From positions 1 through 64,000 of the forward strand of contig JAGFNK010000157.1 of NCBI GenBank assembly GCA_025769875.1: a DNA stretch of 64,000 nucleotides, read 5' to 3'. Source of the DNA: Russula earlei (lineage: Eukaryota > Basidiomycota > Agaricomycetes > Russulales > Russulaceae). Under the pieces are notes generated by a model that was not told where the DNA came from, made no database searches, and saw nothing but the letters and a program-made list of their open reading frames with translations. This document shows, in pieces, positions 41,053 to 54,033 of this stretch (position 1 is the first letter of the stretch; each line of letters opens with the position of its first letter). Both the position numbers and the translations under genes were made by a program.

Positions 41053-43614
41053 ATGTTCCCTCCATTCGATCCCTATCAAAGACCAGAAATGGCAAGCTCG
41101 TCTACCAGTCTCCTCCCCAGGGCTGGCCTTAATTCCTCCCACAGCACGTTACCCGTACGTTCCTTCTCTCGTTTTATTGTTCGTACCAATACACTCTCTC
41201 CAAGGGTCCCTCAATATCAGACAAGGTTCGACTCCTCTCATCTGCTCTGTCGATCGTTGATATATTCGATTCTTCCAGTTTTCCCTCCCACCCAATCCCG
41301 CCGAGTGGGGCGCCAGCGCGCTCTCGATCAATGTACGAGAGCCGGATGACTATCTTCACAACCCGGACCCGAAGCGCGACCGCTACTATGACCACGGTGG
41401 CCACATCTTCACAGCACGCGGTTTTGCTAATCTCGGCTGCCTTGTCCTTCTTCTAGCCGCCCTGCTGATGCTCTTGTTCGTCTCTTCTCGCTCTCCACCC
41501 TTCCTTCTTGAGAAATACCACCGACAATAAACATTCCCTTCAGTGCCGGGTATCCAATTTACAGCCACTTCACCACGAAACGCCAGACAACACAGGGCGC
41601 GTTCAACTATGGCGGTACAAATGCATCCGGTCAAGTTCCTCTGACACCCCATAATATCGGTCTTATCGATCCTTCAACACCCCAGAGCGCATACACTAAG
41701 CCCTCGTTCGCTGACCCCACGCAAAATTGGGACCTTGTCTTCTCTGATGAGTTCAACGTCGATGGGCGCACTTTCTGGCCCGGCGATGACCCATACTGGG
41801 AAGCAGTGGATTTGAATTATTGGCAAACCGTGGGGTTCTCATCCCTCCCCATCCCTCACTCCTAACGCCGTTGCCAGGCCGACGTGGAGTGGTACGATCC
41901 GAAGCAGGCCTTCACAAAGGACGGGTACCTTTGGCTCACGATCAATACCACGGCTCCAATCGACAACCATAACATGACCCATATCTCAGGCATGGTAAGT
42001 CAAAACTATCTGCTCCTTTGATCCATATGGATCTCATCCGGGCAGATTCAATCTTGGTGGGTTATGGTTTCATGCATCCTTCCCTCACGACCGACCACGC
42101 TCTCGCTCAGGAATAAATTTTGCTTCACCGGGGGTATGATTGAAGGCAAGTTGAATTATGTCATGTTCCAGTCGTCACGCCATCAAACTGACTGCTCCTA
42201 TTTTTCAGCTTCCGTACGGCTGCCTGGGAGCAGCAAGATGGCGTGAGTCCTTGTCAATGTTCTTTAATCGAATGAGATTCATTCGTCACTAGCGGCTTCT
42301 GGCCCGCCGTATGGACGATGGGAAATTTAGGTAGACAAATGTCCACCTGCCTTGACTTTGTATCAATGATCACTTACAAACCAAAGGGCGCGCCGGGTAT
42401 GGTGCTAGTGTCGATGGCTTGGTAAAATGCCTTTTTGTATTGGTTTCATCCTTTTCTGAAGCAGCTCCAGTGGCCGTATAGCTATGACTCTTGTGATGTT
42501 GGTACGCTTGCTGGCCAGGTCTATCCTGGAACTCAAACTCCTCTTGCCGCCGTGGAGAACGGTGACCCTGCGCATAATAACGTTCTTGTGCGAATATTCT
42601 CATCGACATTTTCTATCCAACTCAGTTGATAACCATCCATGCAGTCGATGCTCCCTGGCCAGCGCTTGTCTGCATGCACCTGTCCTGGCGAGTCACATCC
42701 TGGTCCTGTGCACGAGGATGGTTCCTATGTGGGTCGTTCTGCTCCAGAGATCGATCTCTTCGAGGCTCTCGTCTTCGGAAACCGAGGGCAAGTATCACAA
42801 TCGGCCCAATGGGCCCCATTCAATGTACGCTTGTCGCATCGCAAGAATCTATTGAATATGAGACAGTTCTCATGACAGCACAGGCACAATACGCGTGGCA
42901 AAACACTTCAGACAACCTGTACATTGCGAATCCTACGGTAACCTCTCTCAACACTTATATCGGCGGTACGCGTCTCTTCTATTCATGTCCATGGTTTTGG
43001 GGCTGAAACCACCGGCAGGAGCATTTCAGCAGACGACCAGCGGCTTGGCGTTCACAAACTCGGATTGTTACGAGCTTGAATCTGGGTGTTTTGCTGTCTA
43101 TGGTTATGAATACGCGACAGGGTGCGTCTCCCATGGGGGGTATAAGTGCTGCGATGCTAATAGCATGACCAGTCCATCGGGGTATATCGATTGGATTGTT
43201 AATGATACCATTTCGTGGGGATTAAAAGCTGCTGGTCTTGGCCCCGATACCGCAACGGAGATTGGTACCCGCCCGATCCCCACCGAACCTATGGTGTGTC
43301 CTGTCTTATTAACGTCATAAAGAAGGTACTCAACATCCAAACAGTATATCATCATGAACTTGGGCCTATCGTCTAGTTTTGCACATAATATCGACTTTAC
43401 GACGTTAACATATCCGGCGACGATGCTCGTTGACTATGTGCGCGTGTATCAACCGCCCAATGCGCACAACATCGGGTGTGACCCACCGGAGAGGCCGACT
43501 ATGGCCTACATTAATGCTTACCCCGATGCGTATGCAAACCCAAACCTTACGTTGTGGCGTTCGCCGCAGTCCCACCAAACGTGGCCCAAGAATCGATTGC
43601 TCACTCCTTGCTAG
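41053..43614 (+). CDS. KRE6/SKN1-type beta-glucan synthesis protein (GH16-like), 16 exons
   Basis: Exons: 41053-41154, 41205-41225, 41279-41475, 41544-41829, 41878-41994, 42046-42056, 42111-42145, 42209-42242, 42293-42330, 42387-42421, 42471-42587, 42645-42824, 42884-42965, 43019-43121, 43173-43293, 43345-43614; 582 residues in one frame. A type II membrane protein: cytoplasmic tail with EPDDYLHNPDP, one membrane helix (about 92-112, NLGCLVLLLAALLMLFAGYP), then a lumenal GH16-like fold with DLVFSDEFNVDGRTFWPGDD, GFWPAVWTMGNLGRAGYGAS, CTCPGES and the ExDxxE active-site motif EIDLFE (366-371). It takes part in beta-1,6-glucan formation for the cell wall. The 11-nt and 21-nt exons and one GC-AG intron (42146-42208, donor GAAG|GCAAGT) are unusual. 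Confidence 0.92.
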
Positions 43615-44274
43615 CCGAATCAAGCTATATATCCTATCATTCAGCGCGCATTTTATATACCCGCATATTCACGCACTCATCCGGGCTCCTTCCATTTCGT
43701 CTTGTAATTGTTTCTATATCCCGGTGCCGAGCACGCTTACAGCCTAAGGAATCACCGGTATTGGGATTGGAGTGAGGTATCTGTCAGGTTGATTGTGTAT
43801 ATAGTTTCATGTTTTTTACGCATACAATATTACGCGACGTAGGCGACAGGGCTAATCTTATCTACATCTGGTCTCTGCTGCCTCCTGCTGGCATCCCTTC
43901 TTTTCTTTTGTTCACGCATGATAGTCGGTACCAGAACCGTAAATCGCTTTGGACACGCCGCTATGGGTCCCTTCCGAAGAGCGTTCTATACTTAAGGCGA
44001 AACGAACCCGAGTCTGCCTCGCTACCTTGTTCGTGTCCGTCCAAAGTTCTACCCCCCCACATATAAGTGTCGTGGCGTGCGCCCCCGTGGTAGCGCTTTG
44101 CAGGCCACCGGGTTTATCACAGCCAACAAGGGTCAGTATCCACCTCGTCCTCGTCGCGCACACCCAATCCCTCATCACACTCACCCATAAAACCAGACCC
44201 CTCTGTCTGAGTCCAAAAGCACCCTCCCCAACAAACAAACGAAGCGAAGAAGAAAAAGGGAAAGGAGGGCGACA
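43615..44274. other. Intergenic region before the GMC gene
   Basis: 660 bp with no supported gene. It holds the 3' region of the KRE6-like gene and the upstream region of the GMC gene; no TATA box stands out. Confidence 0.4.
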
Positions 44275-47028
44275 ATGTCGGGCAGATTCTTCACGCTTTC
44301 GTCAGCCGCGGCCCTCGTCGCGCTGAGCGCATACTACGCTTTCCCGGAGTTGAGCGGCCGTCTCCGCGATGGCCCCGCGCCGTCGCCTCTGCTTCCGCGC
44401 GCGCTGGCGATGTCCGCGTCGGCGTTCGCGGCGCAGGAGTTTGACTACGTCGTCGTGGGCGGGGGCACGGCGGGACTCGTGGTCGCCGCGCGGCTGTCCG
44501 AGGACGAGCGGGTGCGCGTCGGCGTGCTCGAGGCCGGCGGGTACGTCGCGCCCGGGGAGGACCCCCGGATCGACCTAATCGTGAATTACGGGCTCGTGTT
44601 TGGCGATCCGAAGTACGACTGGAATCTGAAGAGCGTGCCGCAGGAAGGACTCGATGGGCGCGTCGTGCAGGAGACCGTGTGAGTCGTGTCGTCTTCTCCC
44701 CCCCCCCCCCCCCCCTCCCTTTCATCTTCCTCCTCTCCGTTTTCTTTTCTTGGAACTGATTCGCGATGTTTGGCGTTGCAGCGCGCGCGTGCTTGGCGGT
44801 TCGAGTATGATCAGCGACGTGCTCTGGCAGCGCCCCTCGCGAGAGGAGTTCGACGTGTGGGGAACCGAGCTGGGGAATGGGCCCACCTGGTCCTTCGACG
44901 CCCTCGAGCCGTACTACCACAAGGCGGAGAACTGGACGGGTCCTCCGATCAAGACCCTCCCCGGTGGACGGACGGACGACGCGCTCGGGAAGACGTTCGG
45001 CAGGGACGGCCCCATTCAGATCAGCTACAACAACTACTATCCTGACCTGATCGAAGAGTCCGTCGCGGCCGCGAACGCGCTCGGAGCTAGGACCAGCTCA
45101 AACCCGGTGAGTCCGATCCCCCACCGAGCGATAAGGAGGGTCTGAAGCCGCTCCAATCCATACATAGGAGACTGGAAACGCCACCGGTTTCTTCACTCCC
45201 GCCCGAGCGGTCGACCCACGATCGGGGACTCGATCTTCCTCGCTCACGGGATATTTCGAGCCGAATGCCAACAGGAAAAACCTCGTCGTGCTCACGGGCG
45301 CAGAAGCTCTCAAGGTGTTGTTCAAGGCCGCAGCCCAGGGCAAAGCTCCTCGAGTCGCCGAGGCCGTCGAGTTTGTGTCCGGTGGACACAAGTACAAGGT
45401 GAGGGCGAAACGGGAGGTCATCGTGTCTGCCGGTACGTCAGCCTTATCCCGACCGCCTGGTGGGACTTTGAAACGGAACCCGTCCCTCCGCGCTGCGTTC
45501 AGGCACGTTCAAGACACCTCAGATCTTGGAGCTTTCCGGGATCGGCGACAGGAGCCTGCTCAAAAGTTTGGGCATTGACGTCCTGATCGACCTCCCTGGC
45601 GTTGGGGAGAACCTTCCTTGATCAGACCTACACCTTGATCGACTACATTGCGAAGGAGCACGTCAAGACGCTTGGTGAGTTTCTGCCTTATTTCGTCGAC
45701 CTGATGCTGGTCTATCGACCGTGACCTCTGCCTTACAATCAGACGAGATGCGCATCAATGCCACCTTTGCTCAATACCACATAGACTTGCAGTATGTCGC
45801 TCGGCGTCCTCTTCCCTCGCCACTAGCGCTGATATTAATGGAATGATGCGCAAAACAAAAGCGCTGAAGCACAGACGGGCATTCTCACATATGACACGGC
45901 CGCCACCGGCAGCGTCCCACTGCAATCCGTCCTTTCCAAGGAAGAGATAGAACTGCTCTCCTCTCTCATCCCGTCGGCGGTCAGCAGCGGCCATTCTCCG
46001 CTTCAGGGCGTTCAATACGAGCTCCTGCGAAAATGGTTCGAGGAGGGCGAGATTGGATGGGCAGAGTTCCTTCTGCTTTCTGCTGGAGGGGCCACGGGAA
46101 CGCCGAGCCCCGATACTTCCTACGCGACACCGATCGTCTTTCATCTGGTGCGCGAACGATCGAACGTTTCTGTCTCCGTTCTTATGACTCAACCTGACGT
46201 CGGTCGCAGCATCCGTTCACTCGCGGCTCGGTGGTAGGCCGCCAGCGGTCCGTCCATTCGGAAACGTATTTTACTGATCGTGACTCCGAAGCATATCAAC
46301 TCCTCCGATCCTCTTTCACCTCCCGTCATCGATCCCAAGTATTTCGGTCATAAATTCGGTCAGTTCCCCCTCCATTTGGCAAGCCCCGTTCCCCAGTTGC
46401 CTTGACGCACGCATCCTAAGACGTCGCCTTCCACGCCATCACCACGGCATGGCTCCGCAAGTGGATGCACGCAAAGCCGATCAGCGAGCACCTCGTCGCA
46501 GAGAACATACCGGGCGAAGACCGTGTCAAGACGTTCGACGACTGGGCGGCGTATACGCGCTCCAACGCGATCGTAAGTCACGCCGTCGTTCACCCCGCCC
46601 GTCGCCGATCGAAAACGGCTCGCGCTGACGCTGCCACCGCACGCACAAGTCGACCTTCCATCCTATAGGAACGGCCGCACTCGCACCGGAGTATTTGCGC
46701 GGTGCGTAGAGACGATCACCCGCTCGCGTCCCCGATGGCTCATGTTTTTTTTTTTTCTTTATTTATTTTTTTTTTTGTGCCTTCGTCCAGGTGTCGTCGC
46801 GCCCGACTTTAAAGTATATCGCACGGCCAACCTGCGGGTCGTGGACGCCAGCGTCATCCCGCTCACCTTCTCGGTGGCACCGTTGGCGACCGTCTTTGCG
46901 ATCGCCGAAAAGGTCCTTCCCTCGCCGTCGCTCGCTCGCTCTCCGTCTTCCCCCACTGACACGCTCGTTCGTTCGCTTTTGCTCAGGCTGCGGACGTGAT
47001 CAAAGAGGCAGGGCAGGCAGCCTCCTGA
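44275..47028 (+). CDS. GMC (glucose-methanol-choline) oxidoreductase with one apparent frameshift
   Basis: Exons 44275-44678, 44782-45106, 45168 to about 45432 and several more to 47028. An N-terminal hydrophobic segment ([19 protein letters not shown]) suggests secretion or anchoring. Seen: FAD fold [20 protein letters not shown] (58-77); [17 protein letters not shown] (first GMC signature area); [17 protein letters not shown] (second signature); LPGVGENL; and the C-terminal catalytic region [14 protein letters not shown] and [18 protein letters not shown]. Such flavoenzymes oxidise alcohols and may supply H2O2. Odd: after GVGENLP one extra T (about 45617) breaks the frame before DQTYTLIDY. 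The intron at 44679 carries a long C run and the one near 46740 a long T run. Substrate not predictable. Confidence 0.85.
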
Positions 47029-47847
47029 CGAAGTTATCATCTTGTTGTTTTCTTATTTGTTTGTTTGTTTGTTTTTTTCGTCTCTGCCGTTGGACAGGAA
47101 ACAAATCAGTAGACCGTGATCTCGGCACTAGTTCAGAGCCAACGACAGCGATCGATGCTCGGATATCGTCGTGTTCCGGCGAGCCAAGCGGCAGCCCACC
47201 CCGATCATGCTATGCCACCCTTTTGTGTCAATGTCACCTTGAAGAGATTGGCCCTGGCCCTGCCCATATCCATATGTCTTGATCCGATATACGGCAGGCT
47301 GGAGCCTGCGCCGGCCAGGGGGCGCATCCGTTTTGCATGAATTACATACTTGCCGGTGGGACTTGAATGGGCACTATTGCCGATGGGACACAGTGCGATT
47401 CGCTCCACTCCGCCCATTCTGCGACGCGCTGCGCGGCAGGCAGCCATCTGGCGGACTCGGCTCGGAGGCGAATCTTTTGAGTAGGGACATAAAATCCTAA
47501 GGAACGCTCACAAGAATCCCACGGGGGCACTTCGCGAAGTACGTTCTGAAAAGCAGCGCATATGGCTGACAACAGAGTCAAGTGCTTAGCACGACGACTG
47601 ATGCTTGAGGGACACGGTGCACACTGCCTACGAGTATATATCATACAACCGATGGCCACCTTTCATCAGTGAAACAATAACAATTCGTCACCAGAAGTAT
47701 TAGACTACCTATTTCTGGGCATTTCTAGCATGTAGTTTTCCCTTCAGCGATGACCAGACGAATAGAATAATAAATGACTTATTTATCCACGATTAGCTTT
47801 TCTAAAACTTTTCAGAACGAAATACAAAGAAAAGCGAAGTTCAAGTC
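47029..47847. other. Intergenic region between convergent genes
   Basis: About 800 bp without a supported gene; shared 3' flank of the GMC gene and the minus-strand secreted-protein gene. Confidence 0.4.
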
Positions 47848-50045
47848 TCAGGGTGAATTACCCAGCGATCGCCCATGGGGACCACCGGGGTGATGAGGGC
47901 AAGTCAAGTCGAGGCCGAGGCGCTTGGCATGGAGAGGAAGAATTGACCCCCCATAAATGGGGGGCGGCGGGAAGGGATTCGGTGTACGGGGACGCAACAC
48001 GGACGGCGCAGTTGGGGTCGAGTCCGACGACGCGCTGCATTTCTGTTGTCGTTGTTTCAAACGTCAAAACGGGAAAGAAAAAAAAAAAAAGAAAAAAGAA
48101 AAAAAAAGAGAGAGAGAAAACGACATCAAAGCGACATCGCGATGCGCACCTGCCAGATCGGGAACGACTTGTCGAAGAGCGACAGGCCGACCGACGCGTC
48201 GAAAAGGTGGAGGAAGGAGCTCTCCGCGCCCACTTCGACGTTCAGCTCCGTGCTCACGTTCTCGCACAGCTGCGCGCCCGTGGTCACCGCGAAGTCGACG
48301 GAGGCGTCAAGTTCCAGGAACACGATCGTGGATGCTACGCTGCCGCCCAGCGCGGTCAGCTCGATATCGAATTGAGGGATGAGGTGGGCGGCCGCGCTGA
48401 ACGTGGATCCAAGGCTTGGGCTGGCGGAAATGTTCGCCCCTGCATCGAGGAGGGATAGTTTTTAACACGGGACTGGGCCGTGGCGAAAAAAAAAAAAAAG
48501 AAAGATAGAGAGTGATTCGAACTCACGACTGGGGCCGGGCGTGAACGTACCCATTCGCGAGCTTGCCTGGGGCGGGAAGACAAAACGGACGCCGCTGAGG
48601 TCAAAACTCAGGTCGACGAACGCATCGATGTTAGCAATTTCGAACGTGGCGTCGATATTACTGATCACTTTGAATTCAGGACCAATCTCGAGGATGCTAG
48701 AATCGGTAATTTTCCATCGGTGAGTGTCATTCGTGCTTGCATGAAGCCTCCAGCAAGCCTACCCGGGAAAAGTGAGGCCAGGGATACCCATCTGGAAGAG
48801 CGGGATGTCGCCGGAGCTGATCTGGCCTAAGATATCTGCTGTAATGTTGAAATGTACGTCGATGTTGCTGTCCAACGCTATGCAAAATTGATGAGTCGAC
48901 CAAGGCGGCTTCGGCTTGGCACAGGAATACACACCGATATGTAACGCGAACTCAGAGATGTTCGGTGGAATGAGCGTGCCAGCAGCGACCGCACCAATGC
49001 TTATGGTTGCATGCACGTCGGTGCTGACATCAACGGACACAGACGCAATAGAAGATAGATGGCTTGTGACGGGACAATTGATGGTCGTGTTGAATAAATT
49101 TGCATTTCCTGAATAGTCGACCTGCTTTGAGTTCTCCGCGGTCCGATTGAATGTGGTCGCTACATTCAGAGCTGCAAGTACACGTGTGCCGAACGAGCGG
49201 ATCAGTGTGTCAAGCTGTGTCGAGGAAGGAGAAGTTACGAGACCTCACGAACCATTGAGTGCATCCGTGAGAAAGTCGCGCCGGTGGAGCTCGTCTCGTG
49301 AGCTGTGGGGTGAGCGCACGCTGCTGTGACCACGTCGCGCGGGCAGCCGCATATTCAAAGGGGCGTTGACATTGATACCCTGCAAGGCGAACTGGACGTT
49401 GCCGTTCCTGTCGCAAAGTAAAAGGTTGGTGCTTGGCAGTAGTTCCTGTTCAGAGAAACGCACTGCGACGAAGTAGCTGCTGTGAAGTCGGTGTCCAGCG
49501 CCAGCGCGTGGACTGCGACCTCATCGGTGCGACCATTTAAAGAGGACGAGTTGGGCGAAAGAATTCTATGTTCAGCAACGCGCGCAAACGGCATTGGGCC
49601 ACACTGAGAGCAGGTGTGTCGACGGGACGATTGACTAAAATCGAGAACATACATTGTCTGGCAAACGGACAATGGTGTTGATCACACCCCCTTGAAAGAG
49701 GTGATCACAGTTCGGATTGGCATCCTTGCACACGATATGAATAACTTGCGTTGTAGAACTTGCGTCGCAGCTCGTAATCTGCCATCCAGCGGCTATGGTG
49801 ATGTCCGAAATTGCAAAAGGCGGACCCCACTATGTAGAAGAATCAGTCAGTGAGGGACTTCGTGGTAACAGACACGAACGGACAATCTGTACTGTCCCCG
49901 AGGCACCAGCGTCGGCAGGCAGGTCCCAGGAACATCGTCCTTGGATGCAAGGAACCGACCAGTCGTTCACGGCTAACGCTTGTTGGCCAACCGCGAGGAC
50001 AAAGGCGAGAAATGGTGTCACTGAAGGTTTTGTGGAAAGATACAT
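47848..50045 (-). CDS. Large secreted protein of unknown function
   Basis: A multi-exon minus-strand gene. It starts with a clear signal peptide (MYLSTKPSVTPFLAFVLAVG…ALA) followed by CSWDLPADAGASGTVQI, then ISDITIAAGWQITSCDA, CDHLFQGGVINTIVRLPDNC, and beta-rich, Asn-glycosylation-rich segments (VISNIDATFEIANIDAFVDL, LDSNIDVHFNITADILGQIS, IPQFDIELTALGGSVASTIV). The tail is Pro/Ser-rich (PRTPNPFPPPPIYG). The CSWDLP…GWQI-CDA start is familiar from uncharacterised secreted Agaricomycete proteins, perhaps those filed under DUF7223, but I cannot verify that. Exons seem to join without frameshift; the last intron contains a long T/C tract. Role unknown; possibly wall- or substrate-associated. Confidence 0.65.
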
Positions 50046-51661
50046 CTGTGCTGAGAGGATAAGTTACTTCGTGATATATAATAAAATGAACAATTGGTTG
50101 GGAAGGCTCACGGGAAGGAAAGTTCAAATGGGGCTGCTCGGGGTGGGTCGCAAGGAAACCGAGATTAAAATCGAAGGACAAAATGGGGCTTTCAAAGCGC
50201 AGAGGGGTGATACTCAAAGAGAATAGATCAGTCCCGAATTTGATCCCCACTACCAGACGGTATCTTGTATACGTAGAGCTGCTCTACCTCGTCCTCAGCC
50301 ACCAGCTGAGAAGGCACATAAATCTCCGAGAACACCAGAACCAAGCATATTCTAAGGCCGAGGTGGGAAGCTTTTCCAAGTCCATCCATTTGATCACGAT
50401 GGCCGCGGAGAAATGCAGAGCACTTCGACCGGGAGAAACGAGATCCACCATGCGGTGACTTTGCTCATAAAGTCAAATTTTTACAAGTTGGAAACCGCAG
50501 AACTCGGGTTGAGAGGCTGGTTAGAGACGAGGCCACAAGGTGACGTAGCAACCTGAGTTTGGAAGCAGCCGATAGTATTGGTCTGAATGTCAGTAACGAC
50601 GGTTGATCATGGTGGCTGCAGTGCGCTTTTCGGTGGGATTCCTGGTTCTTATGACGACATCGGCCAGTGCTGCTGGTCTCAGATGGACGTTATTACGTAC
50701 GAACATTATCAATCGTCGTGATCGCGACACCCGCGACGAGCTCGCGCCGCGTAAGATGGACTGGGATGATGGGTATAGAATAAGAGGTTGCACGGCGAGA
50801 AGCAACTCTTGAAGGATGTCTCCATCTCCATGTGGAATATGTCATGTGATGAACGATCGAAGGTTGGAAGTGGTTATTCTACGCACTCACGCATGCGCCG
50901 CGGCATGGCGGTGAAGAACGTCGCGGATGGCGCTCATAATGCTCGTGCGGCATTTTTGAGCATGCTAGGATGCCGACACCGTGACGTCGCTTTATTTTAG
51001 CCTGCAGACCGAGTTCGTTGGGTTGGGAACCTCTTTCGTCGACGTCCGCTCGGTCCCCTTCGTCGTCGTGGTTGTCAAGGCCTCGCTCGACTGAGAGGCA
51101 GTGCCGGGAGTCTCGGGGGATACACTGGAGACATACGGAACGTGAGATTGGTTGTGTTCGAACACACCCGATGCAAAGATCACCAAAACGTGACCTTGAT
51201 ATGTAAATTGATTTCGTAATTGATCTGCAAACGCGTTCCTATGTTATGATCTCATATGATGTCATACATAAAGTCATCGAACTTTTGCTTGTGATTTTAG
51301 CTGCCGCCTCGCGTGAGCCTGACGATCAAGTGATGTGATTTTACCCCCAGCTTTTGATCATCCATCGCCTGCTGCTCTACCAGACCTGAACGTTTCGTAA
51401 ATACTTGGGCAGAGAACTAATTTCGCTGTTCATTCTTCATTCAGTACGACTCGGAGGAGTCGTATTTTTTCACAGAGCGCCAGTTGAGATGACTGTCCAG
51501 ATATAATGTATATTCAGTACCGGGAACCAAGCCGAGATCACAGTTATGTAGCAAAAGTGATCTGACTAGCATCTTTTAGAGTTGAACTGTGCGTGCAGCG
51601 AGAGGTAGATAAGATAGTATGCAATGTAAAGAGAAGTCATCAATCTTCGATGTCACGGCAT
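50046..51661. other. Gene-poor stretch
   Basis: No recognisable gene. Short ORFs such as 50603-50812 (a hydrophobic start followed by basic residues) have no support. A hairpin with T-run is at 51445-51470. Confidence 0.35.
51445..51470 (+). terminator. Hairpin followed by T-run
   Basis: TACGACTC-GGAG-GAGTCGTA and then six T. Perfect 8-bp stem. It could be a Pol III-like stop or a chance feature; no RNA gene was recognised upstream, and the F-box gene ends 190 bp away on the other strand. Confidence 0.25.
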
Positions 51662-53070
51662 TTAGTTCTCGCGTTCTTCCTCCCAACGATTGACCGCTAC
51701 AGGGTGACCGGAGAGCTGCCTTGCGGCGACGAACCGTCCCATGGTTTTCTGAACAGACCCAGGTGATTCGAGGCCGCTTATGAAAATGGTTCGTAGTGCG
51801 GGTAAAACTTCTGTTACTCTCCCCCCTGCGAGCTCTTGCAGGGCATGCCCAACATGTAGAACAATATCGTCGGCTAGGTACAGGTTCTTCACGGAAATAA
51901 ACGGATATAGAAGTTCCAGCCATTGCGTGCTCTGCATATCATCCTTCCAATGCAAATGTGAAAGACGATGAATATGAACCTCGAGATATAGCCGCTCCGA
52001 AGTGGCGAAGGGAGGTGATAGTGAACGACAGACCTGGACAATGGACAAAAGCTGCTGACTTGACTCTTCGCACCTGATGAGTAATGAGAAGTACCCGTAG
52101 CTGACCGCCGTTAACTTTGGGGAAAATTTGATTGCAACCCTGTCGAGCGAAAAATCCACACTTGCTTCATGGAATTTCCTGAGTTCTCCTGCGCGACTGA
52201 TGAACCGGTGAAGTTGTGGGACGTCAAAGGTGAGGCACATGAAGAAGTCTACGTCGAGGTGGTGAAGAAATGGTGCATCAATTCGGGCCACGACGTCCTC
52301 CAAGTACTCGTGAACGCCGAGATACCAAAATGAGGTGAGAGCAGGGAGGACAGAGCGTTTAAGGGGAGGCGGTGATCGGCTTGCCTGGGCCGGGCCAAGG
52401 TATAGGGTATCTGAATCCAAGCCGAAGTTTCTTGAGCCTGGTCAATGCAGACAGGCAGGTGACCATCGCTTCGGGTGAAATGTACCCAGAATACGGAATA
52501 TTCCTGAGGGAAAGAATGACAAGGCCATTGGCAGACAAGAGGAATTTCTGTACCACCGGAATTGGTGTGTAGTCCAGCGACAGTGTTTGCAGATGTGGGG
52601 CAGATCCTTCCAAGGGAACAACAACCTGCCCTTCGCCATCATTCAACTGAAGGTACAGACGTGTCAGTTCGTGGAATGGCTTCTGCATTACTGATGCGAT
52701 TCTTTTCCAAAGTGAAGTTGAAATATTTCCGAGGTAGATTTCACATATGCGATCGTGGTGCACTGAGTCGAGAGCAGTGACAATGTTATCCGCACGCGAT
52801 ATTCTCTTGTCACTGTCAAGGAAATGTTGTGTTATTAATATAGGAAAACGTGGCCAGACGTCCAGGATGTCAGCGATGGCTCTCCTTCCCGTGAACACAA
52901 CTTGCAAGCCTAGGCGGCGTGGTGACGCAAACACCACGTATCGCCACCGTCGGCACACATGGGCTAGTGGGACCCATGCATATCTTCTTATATACAAGCC
53001 ATCCAGATAAAAATTGAATACTTCTAGGAGGGCGTCGTCGGGAAGTATGTCGATTGCTGACTTGCCTACG
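51662..53070 (-). pseudogene. F-box protein with one apparent frameshift
   Basis: The minus strand gives an F-box motif right after an acceptor at about 53068 (GKSAIDILPDDALLEVFNFY … WVPLAHVCRRWRYVVFASPR). Leucine-rich, LRR-like stretches follow (LTRLYLQLNDGEGQ, LQTLSLDYTPIP, LTRLKKLRLGFRYP). The other half, QASRSPPPLKRSVLPALTSF to FISGLESPGSVQ, is in another frame. The two frames overlap at 52359-52420, and one missing base in GGCCCGGCCCAGG would join them. F-box proteins recruit substrates to SCF ubiquitin ligases. The first exon (a few residues) was not identified. Family structure with PPPLKRSVLPALTSF…YLEDLV is common in Agaricomycetes. Confidence 0.75.
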
Positions 53071-54033
53071 TGGTATTGGTTAGTGATTGTGATGGACAAT
53101 GGCAAAACACATACAAGTATCCCGTTCTTGACCATACTCTTTGTGGAGATGTACAGAGTGCTCCCCCATCACCTGAGTCTTCAGAGAATCCATTAATCAG
53201 AGTCGAGCGGAGGCAGGGGAAGCCGCATAGTAGCGATGACACTTGACGGCCAATAATCCGAAGGCGACTATATGGAACTTCAGTTACTTCAGCAATACGA
53301 ATTCTGTTCAACGTACCGGTGAGACCTCATCAAAGCCTCATTGGCGAAAATCAGATGTCCGAGTGCGAAATGGTTGTGGAAGAGTGGCGGTGGGTGACAG
53401 ATGAAACAGGCACACTAGCACACGTTGCGCCGTGGGCGAATCATGTGTTCCTAATATCACTCCATTGGAGATCATCTAAGGACATGTCAGTGGCATTGTT
53501 TCTGAAAATTACCAGGTGCGCACCATGATATTCACAATCACAGTCCACATCTCCAATCGCAATGGTGCTGGCACCAGACATGCTATGCAAAGCCCACGGC
53601 TGGTGGTGTGTGAGCGTTGGTGTTGTGATGACAAGTATAAAGATGCACGTGATAACGTGGCGACTATCATGTGATCATGATTTGCCCGAATTTGTTTGGC
53701 ACTGACCCAGTGCCAGTGACTCACTGAGTGAACTTTCAGCAGGCTAGTGGGTAGGCTCTGGTAGATGTCGGTCTGCCAGAGCCCACACAGCAGTGCCTTT
53801 GTGGCACACCACACCACACCCCTGGGACTTATCCAAAATTTTGGCTGCCCTTTCAGGCTGCATGAAACTCATTGCATGGACGCATCTCTTTTTCTGTCTT
53901 GTATCCTGGTCCACATTATCCAATGACACCCACATTGTCTCTGGATCTGATGATCACATCTGAGACATGAGCACAGACTCGACCCTCGAGAGTGGCGAGG
54001 GCGAGTACAGAGGCCGGGCCGTTGGTCCGGGGG
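53071..54033. other. Gene-free stretch
   Basis: No supported gene or repeat; small ORFs on both strands have no recognisable features. The sequence just left of the LINE poly-A tail (53950-54033) is the likely target flank. Confidence 0.3.

Noticed and set aside
47853..48458. 201-aa plus-strand ORF with a long Lys run
   Set aside because: Antisense to the last exons and a T-rich intron of the secreted-protein gene; the Lys run is the intron's A/G tract.
50603..50812. Possible small secreted protein (VRFSVGFLVLMTTSASAAG start)
   Set aside because: Signal-like start, but the rest is basic and featureless, no second exon or homologue recognised; not enough support.
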